Source: Porticoccaceae bacterium
GTDB taxonomy: Bacteria; Pseudomonadota; Gammaproteobacteria; Pseudomonadales; Porticoccaceae
Direction: 5' to 3'
Assembly (NCBI GenBank): GCA_029238255.1
Contig: JAQWGK010000061.1
Location: forward strand, 1 to 64,000
Length of the DNA stretch: 64,000 nucleotides
Shown here: positions 47,113 to 56,755 of the stretch, one piece after another
How positions within the stretch are numbered: position 1 is the stretch's first letter
How the letters are laid out: each line of letters opens with the position of its first letter
Translations under genes and position numbers: made by a program
The notes under the pieces: generated by a model
What the model saw: only the letters and a program-made list of their open reading frames with translations
Databases searched by the model: none
Told to the model about the DNA's origin: nothing

Positions 47113-47280
47113 TTATTTTTGAGTAAATTGCTCCAGCAGATCAACCAGCTGCAATTTTCTATCATCGCTAACGCTATGAATCAGGGCTTCAAATTCCATG
47201 AGGCCCGCAGCAAACTTCTCTTCCAATACCTTTTGATTAATAAGGTTCTCGCTTTTAACGCTTGTATCAAGATTTAACAT
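47113..47280 (-). CDS. Small hypothetical protein (55 residues), convergent with the XRE gene
   Basis: An open frame from ATG 47280 to a TAA at 47113-47115 encodes 55 residues: a Leu/Glu-rich acidic helix-forming sequence (ENLINQKVLEEKFAAGLMEF then VSDDRKLQLVDLLEQFTQK). No signal peptide, no Cys, no family recognised. A weak GAGACC precedes it. Amphipathic helix character and the 17-base tail-to-tail distance from the XRE gene make coding plausible but unproven. Confidence 0.4.
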   Translation of the reverse strand: MLNLDTSVKSENLINQKVLEEKFAAGLMEFEALIHSVSDDRKLQLVDLLEQFTQK

Positions 47281-47620
47281 AAAGGGTCTCGTTTGGGGCT
47301 CTTGGTGTTTAGTTTTAGCCTTTATAAATAGCTTTTAATAACAAGTCCGTTTGTATATTAGTCCTGATTTACGGCGTTTATTCTTATTGATTTCTGAACC
47401 CCAGGGAATAGCCTTTGCGTACTAATACTTTAGTATTAGATTAGTTTGCCAGTTTTGATCGGGTATCTTGGCTGTTCAATTGAAATACAACGACTGATTT
47501 TTTAATCGTTTGATAGCCACTGAATGCAGGTTAGATTGTTGCTTTCTATAGATATGCCTGTATAAAAGAGTATTCTGAGTACATTATTTCTAAAAAACTG
47601 ATAAATCTGAGGATGCTGAA
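47281..47620. other. 340-base gap holding an operator-like palindrome
   Basis: This AT-rich gap between the small minus-strand frame and the lysE-like gene has no convincing gene. It contains the 18-base palindrome CTAATACT-TT-AGTATTAG at 47422-47439, framed by ACTAAT/ATTAGT (47421-47426 and 47440-47445). Nothing else is evident. Confidence 0.7.
47422..47439. promoter_or_regulatory. 18-bp palindrome, candidate operator
   Basis: CTAATACT (47422-47429), TT, AGTATTAG (47432-47439) is a perfect palindrome. It lies about 180 bases before the LysE-family gene. It could bind a dimeric regulator such as the nearby XRE protein. Confidence 0.45.
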
Positions 47621-48253
47621 TTGGATACTGGATTTTGGTTTTCTGTCACTCTGGCCTGTCTGCTCGGCGCTATGTCACCGGGTCCCAGTCTTGCGGTAAT
47701 TGTTAATTTATCCATAGCTCAGGGTCGGATTGCGGGCATCATAGCGGCAATCAGCCACGGCTTGATGATAGGTTTATTTGCCTTTGCTACAGCTTCCGGA
47801 TTAGTGGTTATTGTCGATCGCAATCCGTTGATTTTCAATGCAGTGCAAATAGCCGGCTGTGTATTTCTCATCTGGATGGCGCTTAAATTGCTGTTCGCAA
47901 CCCCTAGCCGTGAAAACTATTCAGTAGTTACAGCCCAATCTTCCAAATGGTTGGCCGCGCGGGACGGGCTATTGATCGCTCTGGTTAACCCGAAGATTAT
48001 TATTTTCTTTAGCGCGCTATTCAGTCAGTTTGTCGATGCCAATAGTCAGCTCTGGGAGAAAACACTGCTGGCGCTGATTGCTGGCACTGTTGATATGCTC
48101 TGGTATATGTTGATGGCTGTGGTTATTTCAAGCGCAACGTCCAACTCTGCTTCACTGATGGCATACCAGATATATGGTCACTGGCTGGATAAACTGTTTG
48201 CACTTGTATTATTAGTGATAGCTGCAGGTTTTATTATTCAAATTATTGGCTGA
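47621..48253 (+). CDS. LysE/RhtB-family amino acid exporter
   Basis: This membrane protein of 210 residues has five to six hydrophobic helices and the LysE signature GAMSPGPSLAVIVNLSIAQG near its start, followed by GLMIGLFAFATASGL. The family exports amino acids or derivatives such as homoserine and lysine. The start is TTG 47621 with GAGGA about ten bases upstream. The 340-base gap before it holds the palindrome at 47422. The substrate cannot be predicted. Confidence 0.88.
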   Translation: MDTGFWFSVTLACLLGAMSPGPSLAVIVNLSIAQGRIAGIIAAISHGLMIGLFAFATASGLVVIVDRNPLIFNAVQIAGCVFLIWMALKLLFATPSRENYSVVTAQSSKWLAARDGLLIALVNPKIIIFFSALFSQFVDANSQLWEKTLLALIAGTVDMLWYMLMAVVISSATSNSASLMAYQIYGHWLDKLFALVLLVIAAGFIIQIIG

Positions 48254-48301
48254 ACAGGCTATATACTAAGGCTTACCTGATATTTTTAACGAGATTAATC
48301 T

Positions 48302-48973
48302 GTGACGACTTCCTATAAACAACTTTATAAATTGGCCGCGAAAAATCGTGGGGGTGCCGATCAGCTTGAGGCAATACTGCCGCGGGCAAAGACTGCTAAA
48401 GAGCTGGCTTCTCAGGCGGATAGTCGCTATCTGTCGATGATGACCCGCTGTGTTTTTCGCGCCGGTTTTGTCTGGCGGGTGATAGATAATAAATGGCCGG
48501 GTTTTGAGGCGGCCTTTGCTGAATTTAACCCTTTGGCTATTGCCCATTTTAGCGATGAAAAACTGGAAGAGTTGGCTAAGGACACAAGGATTGTTCGCAA
48601 CTTCACTAAAATTGTCTCGGTCAGGCACAACGCTATGTATGTGCTGGATAAGCAGCATAGCCATGGCAGCTTTGCCCAGTTTATTGCCGATTGGCCAGAG
48701 GATGATTTGATTGGTCTGTGGCTGGAGCTGAAAAAAAATGGCTCAAGGTTGGGGGGCAACTCTGGGCCGATGATGTTGCGCAGCATGGGCAAGGATACTT
48801 TTCTGCTTAGCAAAGATGTCTGTGATGCGTTGATCAATCAGGGTCTGATGAAGAAATTTAGCCCGACAGCGCAGCGGGATTTGCGTCTGGTGGCCCAGGT
48901 TTTTGCCGATCTGCGTGAGCAGTCGGGTCGATCTCTGTGTGAGATTAGCCGGATTCTTGCCTGTACGGTCTAA
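48302..48973 (+). CDS. 3-methyladenine DNA glycosylase I (TagI)-like protein
   Basis: This 223-residue protein resembles the Tag family: YLSMMTRCVFRAGFVWRVIDNKWPGFEAAF near residues 43-72 and NFTKIVSVRHNAMYVLDKQH at about 99-118. Tag enzymes remove 3-methyladenine from DNA. The zinc-binding Cys/His set of E. coli Tag is not fully evident here, so it belongs to a divergent subgroup. It begins with GTG 48302, 48 bases after lysE. It could instead be an unrelated helical protein, but the Tag resemblance is good. Confidence 0.7.
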   Translation: MTTSYKQLYKLAAKNRGGADQLEAILPRAKTAKELASQADSRYLSMMTRCVFRAGFVWRVIDNKWPGFEAAFAEFNPLAIAHFSDEKLEELAKDTRIVRNFTKIVSVRHNAMYVLDKQHSHGSFAQFIADWPEDDLIGLWLELKKNGSRLGGNSGPMMLRSMGKDTFLLSKDVCDALINQGLMKKFSPTAQRDLRLVAQVFADLREQSGRSLCEISRILACTV

Positions 48974-49065
48974 CTGCAATAACGCTTGTAGATAGTCTCT
49001 GATTTATCTCAATTTGAGCGTATTTTTTATACCTTCTCAGCAGTGCAGTGTTATCATGCCTGCGT

Positions 49066-49140
49066 TTCCTAAGGGGCGGCCGAGCAATTGGGCCTGAGAT
49101 GTACCCTTTGAACCTGATCCGGATTATACCGGCGTAGGAA
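49066..49140 (+). promoter_or_regulatory. TPP (THI-element) riboswitch
   Basis: The conserved thiamine pyrophosphate aptamer is readable: P1 arms TTCCTA (49066-49071) and TAGGAA (49135-49140), GGGG at 49073, the pyrimidine-binding CTGAGAT (49094-49100), ACCC (49103), GAACCTGATCCGG (49110-49122) and the CCGGCGTAGGAA closure (49129-49140). The downstream 80 bases before the TonB receptor gene are the expression platform. TPP binding would normally repress the operon. Confidence 0.93.
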
Positions 49141-49223
49141 TAGGACTATTAGCAAGTTTGCCTTTCACCACGTCTTTTGACTCCGGGTCTCCTTAACTTT
49201 CATTAATGTTACTGAGGCTCAAT

Positions 49224-51344
49224 ATGAATTTTTATCTCACCATTCTGAATACTGCCCTAAATACCGCCCGCGGGGCTCTCTTTGCAGCTATTGCTGCGAC
49301 AGTTTTTCTTGGTTCTTCTGCTTTCGCCATTGAAGAAGCGATCAACGAAGTTATCGTCAGCGCAGATTTCCGCGATACTAACCTACTGAGTACTGCTGCC
49401 AGTATCAGTGTAATCGACGGCCAGACCATAGATCGCCGACAGGCGCGCCACCTTGGACAGCTGCTCAATCTGTCACCCAATGTAAACTTTGCCAGTGGCG
49501 CTTCACGTGGTCGTTTTGTGCAGATTCGCGGTATCGGTGAGCGCAGTCAGTTTATTGAACCCCTGAATCCGTCGGTGGGTATCCTTGTTGATGGTATTGA
49601 TTTTACTGGTATCGCTGGCGCAGCTACGACTCTGGATATCCAGCAGGTTGAAATACTGCGTGGGCCTCAGGGTACTCTTTATGGTGCCAATGCTCTCGCC
49701 GGTCTGATTAACCTTAAGTCCAATCAGCCCACTGAGCAGACTCAGGGTAACTTTGAGGTCTCTCTGGGTGACTACAATACTCAGACAGTCAGTGCTGCTG
49801 TTGGAGGGATGCTAACTAAGGATTTGGGTGCCCGAGTCGCAGTGCAGCAGCACAGCAGCGATGGCTATATCAGCAATGATTTTCTTAAGCGCGACGATAC
49901 TGACAATATTGATGAGCTCAGTCTGCGTTCAATTCTGGACTGGCAAGCCAGTGCAGTTTTGGCCCTTAAGCTAACGGTTTTCCATGTTAATGCAGACAAT
50001 GGTTACGATGCTTTTTCTCTGGATAATACCCGCCAGACCCTCTCCGATACTCCCGGCCATGATCGCCATAAGTCCACGGCCTTTGCTGTTGAGAGTAACT
50101 GGCAGGCCAACGATAGTTTTGAGCTGGTAGGTCTACTCAGCTTTGCCGATAACGATCTTGAGTACGGCTACGATGAAGACTGGGCATTCCCGGATATCTG
50201 TACGGGTGAGCCCTGTGAAGGCTGGGAGTACAACTCAGTGGATAACTATATTCGCGAGCGCAAAAACGCCACCGTTGATCTCAAGCTGGTTTCTACGGAA
50301 GGCGGCAGAATCCTCAATAACAGCAGTGACTGGGTGCTAGGTGCTTACTGGCGTGATCAGGATGAACAGCTGCTGCGTCAATACACATACGCGGATGGCG
50401 ACTTCACCAGCGATTTTGAAACGGATAATCAGGCTGTTTATGGGCAGCTTGATACGCAGCTCTCAGACAGGCTGACATTGACCTCAGGCCTGCGTTTTGA
50501 GCAGCGTAGAGCCAATTATGTGGATAGCCAGAACATTGCTCACGGCGTTGATGAGAGCCTCTGGGGTGGTCGTCTTGCGCTTAATTACCAGCTCTCTGAT
50601 CAGAATATGGTTTACGGGTTAATTTCCCGTGGCTACAAAGCGGGTGGCGTAAACAGTGACCCGGCTCTTAGCGCGGAAGATCGCGAGTTTGATACGGAGA
50701 TAATGTGGAACCTTGAAACCGGTGTTAAGGGGCTGTGGTTAGATAATCAATTGCAGGCTCAGGTATCTGCTTTCTATCAAAAGCGCGATGATATCCAGAT
50801 TAAGCAGTCGCTGGTTCAGTCGCGAGAAGACAGCAGCGCCTCTGATTTCACTGATTATTTTGGCAACTCAGCAAATGGCAGTAACTATGGTCTTGAGGTT
50901 GAGTTGAACTGGTTTGCCAGCGAGACTGTGGCGGTTTTTGCCAGCCTAGGCTGGTTGGAAACCCAGTATGATATTCCTCTTTCGGAAGATCTGGACAGTC
51001 GTCAGCAGGCCCATGCGCCAAACTACCAATTTGCTCTGGGTACCAGCTTTCAGATCAATCAAAATCTGGCATTAACTGTTGATATAGAGGGTAAAGATCA
51101 ATTTTTCCTCTCGTCCAGTCAAAATAAAAAAACTGAGTCTTATGAGCTGTTAAATGCCAACTTAGCCTATAGGTTGGGTGATTGGCAGCTATCCCTATGG
51201 GGTCGCAATTTAACCGATGAAGATGTGATTGTGCGCGGCTTTGGTGGTTTTGGTAATGACCCGCGCAAGTTCTATGAGACTGAAGCCTATTACCAATACG
51301 GTGAGCCGCGAATGTACGGTGTTAGCGGTAAGTACGATTTTTAA
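49224..51344 (+). CDS. TonB-dependent receptor, probable thiamine (or precursor) outer-membrane transporter
   Basis: This outer-membrane receptor of 706 residues has a signal peptide ending SSAFA (about residue 37), a TonB-box-like INEVIVSA, a plug domain (about 50-165, with VEILRGPQGTLYGANALAGLIN) and a beta-barrel ending in aromatic YGVSGKYDF. ATG 49224 with GAGG upstream is used rather than ATG 49206. Being the first gene behind a TPP riboswitch and upstream of thiamine-binding, PnuT and kinase genes points to thiamine or a precursor as substrate. The substrate is inferred from context, not from the sequence. Confidence 0.9.
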   Translation: MNFYLTILNTALNTARGALFAAIAATVFLGSSAFAIEEAINEVIVSADFRDTNLLSTAASISVIDGQTIDRRQARHLGQLLNLSPNVNFASGASRGRFVQIRGIGERSQFIEPLNPSVGILVDGIDFTGIAGAATTLDIQQVEILRGPQGTLYGANALAGLINLKSNQPTEQTQGNFEVSLGDYNTQTVSAAVGGMLTKDLGARVAVQQHSSDGYISNDFLKRDDTDNIDELSLRSILDWQASAVLALKLTVFHVNADNGYDAFSLDNTRQTLSDTPGHDRHKSTAFAVESNWQANDSFELVGLLSFADNDLEYGYDEDWAFPDICTGEPCEGWEYNSVDNYIRERKNATVDLKLVSTEGGRILNNSSDWVLGAYWRDQDEQLLRQYTYADGDFTSDFETDNQAVYGQLDTQLSDRLTLTSGLRFEQRRANYVDSQNIAHGVDESLWGGRLALNYQLSDQNMVYGLISRGYKAGGVNSDPALSAEDREFDTEIMWNLETGVKGLWLDNQLQAQVSAFYQKRDDIQIKQSLVQSREDSSASDFTDYFGNSANGSNYGLEVELNWFASETVAVFASLGWLETQYDIPLSEDLDSRQQAHAPNYQFALGTSFQINQNLALTVDIEGKDQFFLSSSQNKKTESYELLNANLAYRLGDWQLSLWGRNLTDEDVIVRGFGGFGNDPRKFYETEAYYQYGEPRMYGVSGKYDF

Positions 51345-51371
51345 AACAGCAGATTAAAAAGGAGTTTTACT

Positions 51372-51620
51372 ATGCAGGTGACTATCGATATCAGTATGTA
51401 CCCCAACCGGGAGGATTTTATTCCTCCCATTAACGGCTTTATTGAAAAGATTAACCAGTTTGAGAATCTTAAAATCACCACATTTCCCACCAGCACCGTA
51501 GTGCAGGGTGAGTTTGACTATGCCATGCAGGCGGTGCAAAGCACTATAGCCGCCTGTTACAAAGAGTTTAATATGGCCGTCTATGTGGCGAAGATTATTC
51601 CCGGTTACGAGGCACTATAA
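51372..51620 (+). CDS. MTH1187/YkoF-family thiamine-binding protein
   Basis: This small soluble protein (82 residues) belongs to the thiamine-binding/YkoF-like ferredoxin fold group (DUF77). The pattern is QVTIDISMYPNREDFIPPI, then a strand-helix-strand-helix order ending VAKIIPGYE. Related proteins bind thiamine or its pyrimidine moiety. No signal peptide is present, so it acts in the cytoplasm. It lies 27 bases after the receptor and 3 before the permease. It may shuttle or store the imported vitamin. Confidence 0.83.
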   Translation: MQVTIDISMYPNREDFIPPINGFIEKINQFENLKITTFPTSTVVQGEFDYAMQAVQSTIAACYKEFNMAVYVAKIIPGYEAL

Positions 51621-51623
51621 ACA

Positions 51624-52235
51624 ATGTTTGATTGGGTTAATCTTGAAACAGTGGCGGTAGTCCTATCTATCGCCTACCTGCTTCTGGCAATGAAAGAGAA
51701 CAGTCTGTGCTGGTACTGCGCCTTCTTCAGCACAGCTATCTATGTGTGGATTTTTGGTGATGTCAGCCTCTATATGGAGTCGGCACTGAATATCTACTAT
51801 ATGGTGATGGCGGTTTATGGCTGGTATCAGTGGCAGCGGGGTGGTCAGGATCATAGCGGGCTGAAGATTTCCCGTTGGTCGCTTTCCAATCACGCTACGG
51901 CTATTGTGGTTATACTGATAGCCACTTTGGTTTCAGGTTATTTATTGACTGATAATACCGATGCGAGATTGCCCTATCTGGACTCTTTTACCACCTGGGC
52001 CAGCGTGCTTACAACGCTAATGGTGGCGCGCAAGATTATTGAAAACTGGCTGTACTGGGTGGTGATAGATTTTGTCTCGATCTTCCTTTATCTGGATCGG
52101 GGGCTCTACCAAACTGCTGCGCTGTTTGTGCTGTATATAGTGCTTGCCGTAGCCGGTTATATTATTTGGACAAAAAAATATCGTGAGCAACTCACCACAG
52201 AATCCTCAACAGATACTCCAAAAAGCGCTATCTAG
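51624..52235 (+). CDS. pnuT: PnuT-type thiamine transporter (PnuC family)
   Basis: This inner-membrane facilitator of 203 residues has about seven hydrophobic helices. The PnuC-family signature is YGWYQWQRGG at about residues 64-73. PnuC proteins import nicotinamide riboside; the PnuT subgroup is found under TPP riboswitches and moves thiamine. The riboswitch context therefore supports PnuT. The kinase gene overlaps its 3' end by 53 bases, so import and phosphorylation (trapping) are coupled. Confidence 0.9.
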   Translation: MFDWVNLETVAVVLSIAYLLLAMKENSLCWYCAFFSTAIYVWIFGDVSLYMESALNIYYMVMAVYGWYQWQRGGQDHSGLKISRWSLSNHATAIVVILIATLVSGYLLTDNTDARLPYLDSFTTWASVLTTLMVARKIIENWLYWVVIDFVSIFLYLDRGLYQTAALFVLYIVLAVAGYIIWTKKYREQLTTESSTDTPKSAI

Positions 52236-52986
52236 TTGGCAGGGCTGGCAGACTGGCGAGGCAGTTCTCAACTGCCAGCCTGAAGTTCTGCAGGAGCTGC
52301 TGGGCGGTAAAACCAACCGCTCTTTTTTGGTCGCTAGCGGCTCTTTTAAGGCAGTGGTTAGAGTCAATGCCGCCAACAGCGAAAGTCTGGGCATTAATAG
52401 AGCGCGAGAGCAAAAAATACTTCAGTTGCTACAGCCCACAGGATTTGTCCCTAAGGTTCTGTTTACAAGTGATCAGCTATTAGTCACTGCTTATTGCGAA
52501 GGCCGGCAGTGGACTCAAACTGACCTCAATAATGCGGATAATCGCCGTGCAGTTAATTCTATGCTTGAGCGGATACAGTCCATTGCAGCCCCCAATCTAA
52601 AAGCGCGTAACTATGTTGATTACTGCACTGATTATATTAATCAGCTAGGCCATAACCCAAAGCAACTGAAAAGCCCTAAGCTGATAGAGACAATTCTATC
52701 CGCCGCCGCAGAGATCGATAAGACGGTCTGGAAGCCGGTTATATGCCACCATGATCTGGTACCAGAAAATATTATTGTCACAGCTTCGGGGTTGATTCTA
52801 CTGGACTGGGAATACGCCGCCATGGGCCATCCGGCACTGGACTATATCCGACTCTACAAAAGCGATCTAACATCCACTAATCTGGCGTATGACAGAGTTA
52901 CCATCGAGAAGTTGGCAACGGTGCAGGACGGGATGGATGATCTCTGGTCATTGGTTCAGGAAGTGGTACAGGTGTCACAAGAATGA
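52183..52986 (+). CDS. thiK: Thiamine kinase-like phosphotransferase
   Basis: This is an aminoglycoside/choline-kinase-fold (APH) enzyme of 267 residues. The catalytic loop is [11 protein letters not shown] and the metal-binding [21 protein letters not shown], close to the E. coli ThiK segment LIDWEYAGDGD. It would make thiamine monophosphate from imported thiamine. The start is GTG 52183, inside pnuT. A separate ThiL would be needed to make TPP, and it is not in this window. Confidence 0.85.
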   Translation: MSNSPQNPQQILQKALSSWQGWQTGEAVLNCQPEVLQELLGGKTNRSFLVASGSFKAVVRVNAANSESLGINRAREQKILQLLQPTGFVPKVLFTSDQLLVTAYCEGRQWTQTDLNNADNRRAVNSMLERIQSIAAPNLKARNYVDYCTDYINQLGHNPKQLKSPKLIETILSAAAEIDKTVWKPVICHHDLVPENIIVTASGLILLDWEYAAMGHPALDYIRLYKSDLTSTNLAYDRVTIEKLATVQDGMDDLWSLVQEVVQVSQE

Positions 52987-53002
52987 TTTTAAGGGGAAGC
53001 CT

Positions 53003-53368
53003 ATGAGCAAGCAGTTGAATCAATTAACACCGCAAGAGAAGTACGTTATTCAAGGCAAGGGTACTGAGCAGCCTTTTACCGGTGAATATACCGATAAAAC
53101 TGACGGCGGACTGTACCTTTGCAAACAGTGCGACAGCCCCCTGTACAACTCGGAACATAAGTTTCTCTCCCATTGTGGCTGGCCGAGTTTTGATGATGAA
53201 ATACCCGGAGCGGTAAGGCGTGAGCCCGATGCCGATGGTCGGCGTGTAGAGATTGTCTGTGCAAACTGCGGCGGCCATCTGGGCCATGTATTTGAAGGTG
53301 AGGGTCTGACCGAGAAAAATATTCGCCACTGTGTGAATTCTATTTCGATGAAATTTGTTGCCAGCTAA
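53003..53368 (+). CDS. msrB: Peptide methionine-R-sulfoxide reductase
   Basis: It reduces methionine R-sulfoxide in proteins. It has 121 residues from ATG 53003, which has AAGGGG upstream; a longer frame from 52889 is not family-like. Two zinc CxxC pairs (CKQC and CANC) and the [12 protein letters not shown] segment are intact, and the catalytic Cys is in [13 protein letters not shown] replaces the usual RYC. It follows thiK by 16 bases but lacks a functional link to thiamine. Confidence 0.95.
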   Translation: MSKQLNQLTPQEKYVIQGKGTEQPFTGEYTDKTDGGLYLCKQCDSPLYNSEHKFLSHCGWPSFDDEIPGAVRREPDADGRRVEIVCANCGGHLGHVFEGEGLTEKNIRHCVNSISMKFVAS

Positions 53369-53388
53369 TCATATTCCCCCGCTGCTAT

Positions 53389-53416
53389 AAGCCGATAAGC
53401 GCCTTTTCGGCTTTCT
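53389..53416 (+). terminator. Terminator after msrB
   Basis: AAGCCGA (53389-53395) and TCGGCTT (53407-53413) form a stem with an 11-base loop followed by TCT. A second hairpin, CAGCCTA/TAGGCTG, lies at 53453-53473 in the rhlE leader. Confidence 0.5.
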
Positions 53417-53531
53417 AGCTGCGCTTCCCAAAACCCCAAAAAATGGCTTTTACAGCCTATTTCCTGTAGGCTGCGCGCCATTCTCCAGGTCCACTCAATT
53501 TCGAGTGGCACCAAGCACAAAAAGACACCTT

Positions 53532-55043
53532 ATGACCTTTAAAGAACTGGGCCTGTCAGCCCCGATACTCAAAGCCATTGCTACGCAGGGCTACGAGACA
53601 CCGTCACCGATTCAGGCGAAAGCCATTCCGGCCGTTTTGGATGGCCGCGATGTTATGGCCGCCGCGCAAACCGGTACAGGTAAGACCGCTGGTTTTACCC
53701 TGCCGATACTTGAAAATTTAAGTACCGGCCGCCGAGCTAAGGCCAACCATGTGCGTACTTTGATCCTGACTCCAACTCGCGAGTTGGCGGCTCAGGTGGG
53801 TGAAAATGTTGCGCTCTACAGCAAGCATATGTCACTGACATCAGCAGTTGTATTTGGGGGTGTAAAAATTAACCCGCAGATGATGAAACTGCGCAGGGGT
53901 GTGGATATTCTTGTGGCGACTCCCGGTCGTTTGATGGATCTTCACAGCCAGAATGCGGTTAAGTTTACCGACCTCGAAGTGTTGGTTCTCGATGAAGCTG
54001 ACCGTATGTTGGATATGGGTTTTATTCACGATATTAAGCGTATTATTCAGCTGCTACCCAAGCGTCGTCAGAACCTGATGTTCTCGGCAACCTTCTCTGA
54101 TGATATTCGCACACTGGCCAAAGGGCTGGTTAGAAACCCGATTGAGATCTCTGTAACACCGCGCAATGCAACGGCGCCGACAGTCACTCAGTCGGTTTAC
54201 ACGGTTGATAAAAAACAAAAGGCAGCGGTATTAACCCGTTTGATTCACGACAACAGTTGGAGTCAGGCGCTGGTCTTTACCAAAACCAAGCACGGCGCCA
54301 ACAAGCTGACTAAGCACCTCGATGCCGAGGGCATAGTTGCCGCAGCGATTCACGGCAATAAAAGCCAGGGTGCTCGCACCAAAGCGCTGGCTGGTTTTAA
54401 AGCCGGAGAAATTCGTATTCTGGTAGCCACCGATATCGCCGCTCGCGGTCTGGATATTGAGCAGTTGCCCCAGGTAGTTAATTTCGATCTGCCCAATGTT
54501 GCGGAAGACTATGTTCACCGTATAGGCCGCACAGGTCGTGCCGGTTCCACTGGTATGGCAATCTCGCTGGTCAGTGCCGACGAAGTAGATCTGCTCTCGG
54601 ATATTGAGCGTCTGACTCAGAAGTTATTGCCCCGCGAAGTGATGGATGGTTTTGAGCCTGTGCACGATGTGCCAGAAACTACCTTAAATCGTCCGGTACG
54701 AGCGAAGAAGCCTAGAAAGCCTCTGAAAAGTGAGTCTAATAGCCGAGGTAATAGCAGACATAACCCTAAAGCCAAGCGCACCAATAGCTATTCTCACGGG
54801 CCCAAGGCGGGTGCCAAGAAAAAGAATGGTGGCCGCGATGGCTCTAGTGAAGGTTCTCGTCAAGGCAATCGAGACGGCAATCGAGCGGGCAGTTCAGAAG
54901 GTCGGTCAGATGGCCGTTCAGAGGGGAATCGCTCCAATAGCCCCTATGGCAGAAGTGCCAACGGCAATGCCAAGCCCGGTGGTCAGGGTCGCAGAAACCC
55001 CAATAGCAATTCCAGACCTCAGCAAAGAAATTCCCGAGGCTAG
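53532..55043 (+). CDS. rhlE: DEAD-box RNA helicase (RhlE type)
   Basis: This ATP-dependent RNA helicase has 503 residues. Core motifs are complete: [51 protein letters not shown] and [10 protein letters not shown]. After about residue 385 comes a basic Gly/Ser/Asn/Arg-rich tail of some 110 residues, with simple repeats of R/G/S/D/N, typical of RNA-binding tails. ATG 53532 is chosen over 53505. The leader holds a small hairpin, which in other bacteria can relate to cold control, but that is not shown here. Confidence 0.93.
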   Translation: MTFKELGLSAPILKAIATQGYETPSPIQAKAIPAVLDGRDVMAAAQTGTGKTAGFTLPILENLSTGRRAKANHVRTLILTPTRELAAQVGENVALYSKHMSLTSAVVFGGVKINPQMMKLRRGVDILVATPGRLMDLHSQNAVKFTDLEVLVLDEADRMLDMGFIHDIKRIIQLLPKRRQNLMFSATFSDDIRTLAKGLVRNPIEISVTPRNATAPTVTQSVYTVDKKQKAAVLTRLIHDNSWSQALVFTKTKHGANKLTKHLDAEGIVAAAIHGNKSQGARTKALAGFKAGEIRILVATDIAARGLDIEQLPQVVNFDLPNVAEDYVHRIGRTGRAGSTGMAISLVSADEVDLLSDIERLTQKLLPREVMDGFEPVHDVPETTLNRPVRAKKPRKPLKSESNSRGNSRHNPKAKRTNSYSHGPKAGAKKKNGGRDGSSEGSRQGNRDGNRAGSSEGRSDGRSEGNRSNSPYGRSANGNAKPGGQGRRNPNSNSRPQQRNSRG

Positions 55044-55051
55044 TTAATCCC

Positions 55052-55084
55052 CAACAGCTGTGGAGTTTTTCACCGCTGTTGTTT
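55052..55084 (+). terminator. Terminator after rhlE
   Basis: CAACAGC (55052-55058) and GCTGTTG (55075-55081), with inner GTG/CAC, are followed by TTT. Confidence 0.55.
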
Positions 55085-55189
55085 GATGGACGATCCCTAA
55101 ATTAGCAGCACAGTTATTCGGCACTTATTGAGTAGCCTTTAAACGTTTTGCTGTAGATATATTCATATTAGTTATTTGAGAGTTTTTAA

Positions 55190-56755
55190 ATGTTTGAACT
55201 TCGCGCCAGTCGAGTTATATCCTACAAAAATGATTTATTGTCCGGTTTAACAGTAGCCTTGGCTCTGGTGCCAGAGGCAGTCGCTTTTGCCTTTGTCGCA
55301 GGTGTGGAGCCGCTGGTCGGTCTCTACGCGGCATTTATGGTCGGTTTGATCACCGCCTGTATCGGCGGTCGTCCGGGAATGATTTCTGGTGCCACGGGTG
55401 CGCTGGCAGTAGTGATGGTGTCACTGGTTGCCCAGCACGGGGTTGAGTACCTGTTTATCACTGTGGTGTTGATGGGTATCTTGCAGATCACCGCTGGTGT
55501 TTTAAAGCTCGGTAAGTTTATTCGTATGGTTCCCCATCCGGTAATGCTCGGTTTTGTAAATGGTCTGGCAATTGTGATCTTCCTCGCCCAGTTAAGTCAG
55601 TTTGGCGTGGCTGGAGAGCCGGGCTGGTTGGCAGGAACATCACTGCAGGGTTCGATTATTGATGTTGCCTGGCTGCAGGGCGAACAGCTTTATATGCTGC
55701 TCGGTCTGGTTTTTCTGACCATGGCAATTATTCATTACTTGCCACGCTTCACTAGAGTTATCCCTTCATCACTGGCGGCGATTGTCTGTGTGACACTGAT
55801 TGTGATGGGCTTTAATCTGGATACCCGTGTGGTTGGTGATGTCGCCTCTATTGCCGGTGGCTTGCCTAGCTTCCATATTCCAATGGTGCCCTTTAACTTT
55901 GAGACACTGATTATTATTTTCCCTTACGCGATTATTCTCGCTGCGATTGGTTTGATTGAGTCACTGCTGACACTGCGTCTAATTGATGAGATTACCGAAA
56001 CGCGCGGTCGCGGCAATCGCGAATGTATTGGTCAGGGTGTGGCCAATACAGTTACTGGATTCTTTGGCGGTATGGGTGGTTGCGCAATGATCGGCCAGAG
56101 CATGATCAATGTGAACTCCGGTGGTCGTGGTCGTATGTCTGGTATTACCGCAGCCCTGTGTCTGCTGCTGTTTATTCTGGTGGGTTCTTCATTGATTGAG
56201 AAGATTCCTCTGGCGGCCCTGATTGGCGTTATGTTTATTGTTGTTATTGGTACCTTTGAGTGGAGTAGCTTCCGCATTATGGGCAAGGTTCCGCGCAGTG
56301 ATGCGTTGATTCTGGTGATGGTTTCCGGTGTCACGGTGTTAACTGATCTGGCGGTTGCTGTAGTGGTGGGTGTGATTGCCTCTGCACTGGTGTTTGCCTG
56401 GGAGCACGCTAAATTTATTCGTATTGAAGCCCGTGAAGATCACAAGGGTTCAACGGTCTATGCAGTGACAGGGCCGCTGTTCTTTGGCTCGGTAACATCA
56501 TTCTTGGAGCGTTTTGATCCACAGGCTGATAACGATGATGTGGTAATTGATTTTGCTCGCTCAAGAGTGGCGGATCACTCTGGTTTGGAGGCGATTGATA
56601 CTCTGGCGGAGCGCTATCTAAATGCCGGCAAAACCCTGCACCTTGTGCACCTGAGTGATGAGTGCCGCAAGCTACTGACCAAGGCGGGTAGTCTGGTTGA
56701 GGTCAATGTGATTGAAGATCCTAAATACTTTGTTGCGGAAGATAGCCTGGCTTAA
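55190..56755 (+). CDS. SulP-family anion transporter with STAS domain
   Basis: This membrane transporter (SLC26/SulP) has 521 residues. About ten to twelve hydrophobic helices cover residues 20-410; the early segment [24 protein letters not shown] is the family start. A C-terminal STAS domain (about 430-515) contains the Asp/Ser-type loop [16 protein letters not shown]. Relatives import sulfate, bicarbonate or dicarboxylates; the substrate is not predictable. It has its own gap on both sides. It is not linked to sulfate assimilation genes or carbonic anhydrase. Confidence 0.9.
   Translation: MFELRASRVISYKNDLLSGLTVALALVPEAVAFAFVAGVEPLVGLYAAFMVGLITACIGGRPGMISGATGALAVVMVSLVAQHGVEYLFITVVLMGILQITAGVLKLGKFIRMVPHPVMLGFVNGLAIVIFLAQLSQFGVAGEPGWLAGTSLQGSIIDVAWLQGEQLYMLLGLVFLTMAIIHYLPRFTRVIPSSLAAIVCVTLIVMGFNLDTRVVGDVASIAGGLPSFHIPMVPFNFETLIIIFPYAIILAAIGLIESLLTLRLIDEITETRGRGNRECIGQGVANTVTGFFGGMGGCAMIGQSMINVNSGGRGRMSGITAALCLLLFILVGSSLIEKIPLAALIGVMFIVVIGTFEWSSFRIMGKVPRSDALILVMVSGVTVLTDLAVAVVVGVIASALVFAWEHAKFIRIEAREDHKGSTVYAVTGPLFFGSVTSFLERFDPQADNDDVVIDFARSRVADHSGLEAIDTLAERYLNAGKTLHLVHLSDECRKLLTKAGSLVEVNVIEDPKYFVAEDSLA

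Noticed and set aside
46769-47620. Prophage remnant
   Set aside because: Only one phage-like repressor is seen; there is no integrase, structural gene or att-like duplication.
54730-55047. A 105-residue frame in the 3' part of rhlE
   Set aside because: It is an alternative frame through the Gly/Ser/Arg-rich tail, created by low-complexity codons, with no family resemblance.
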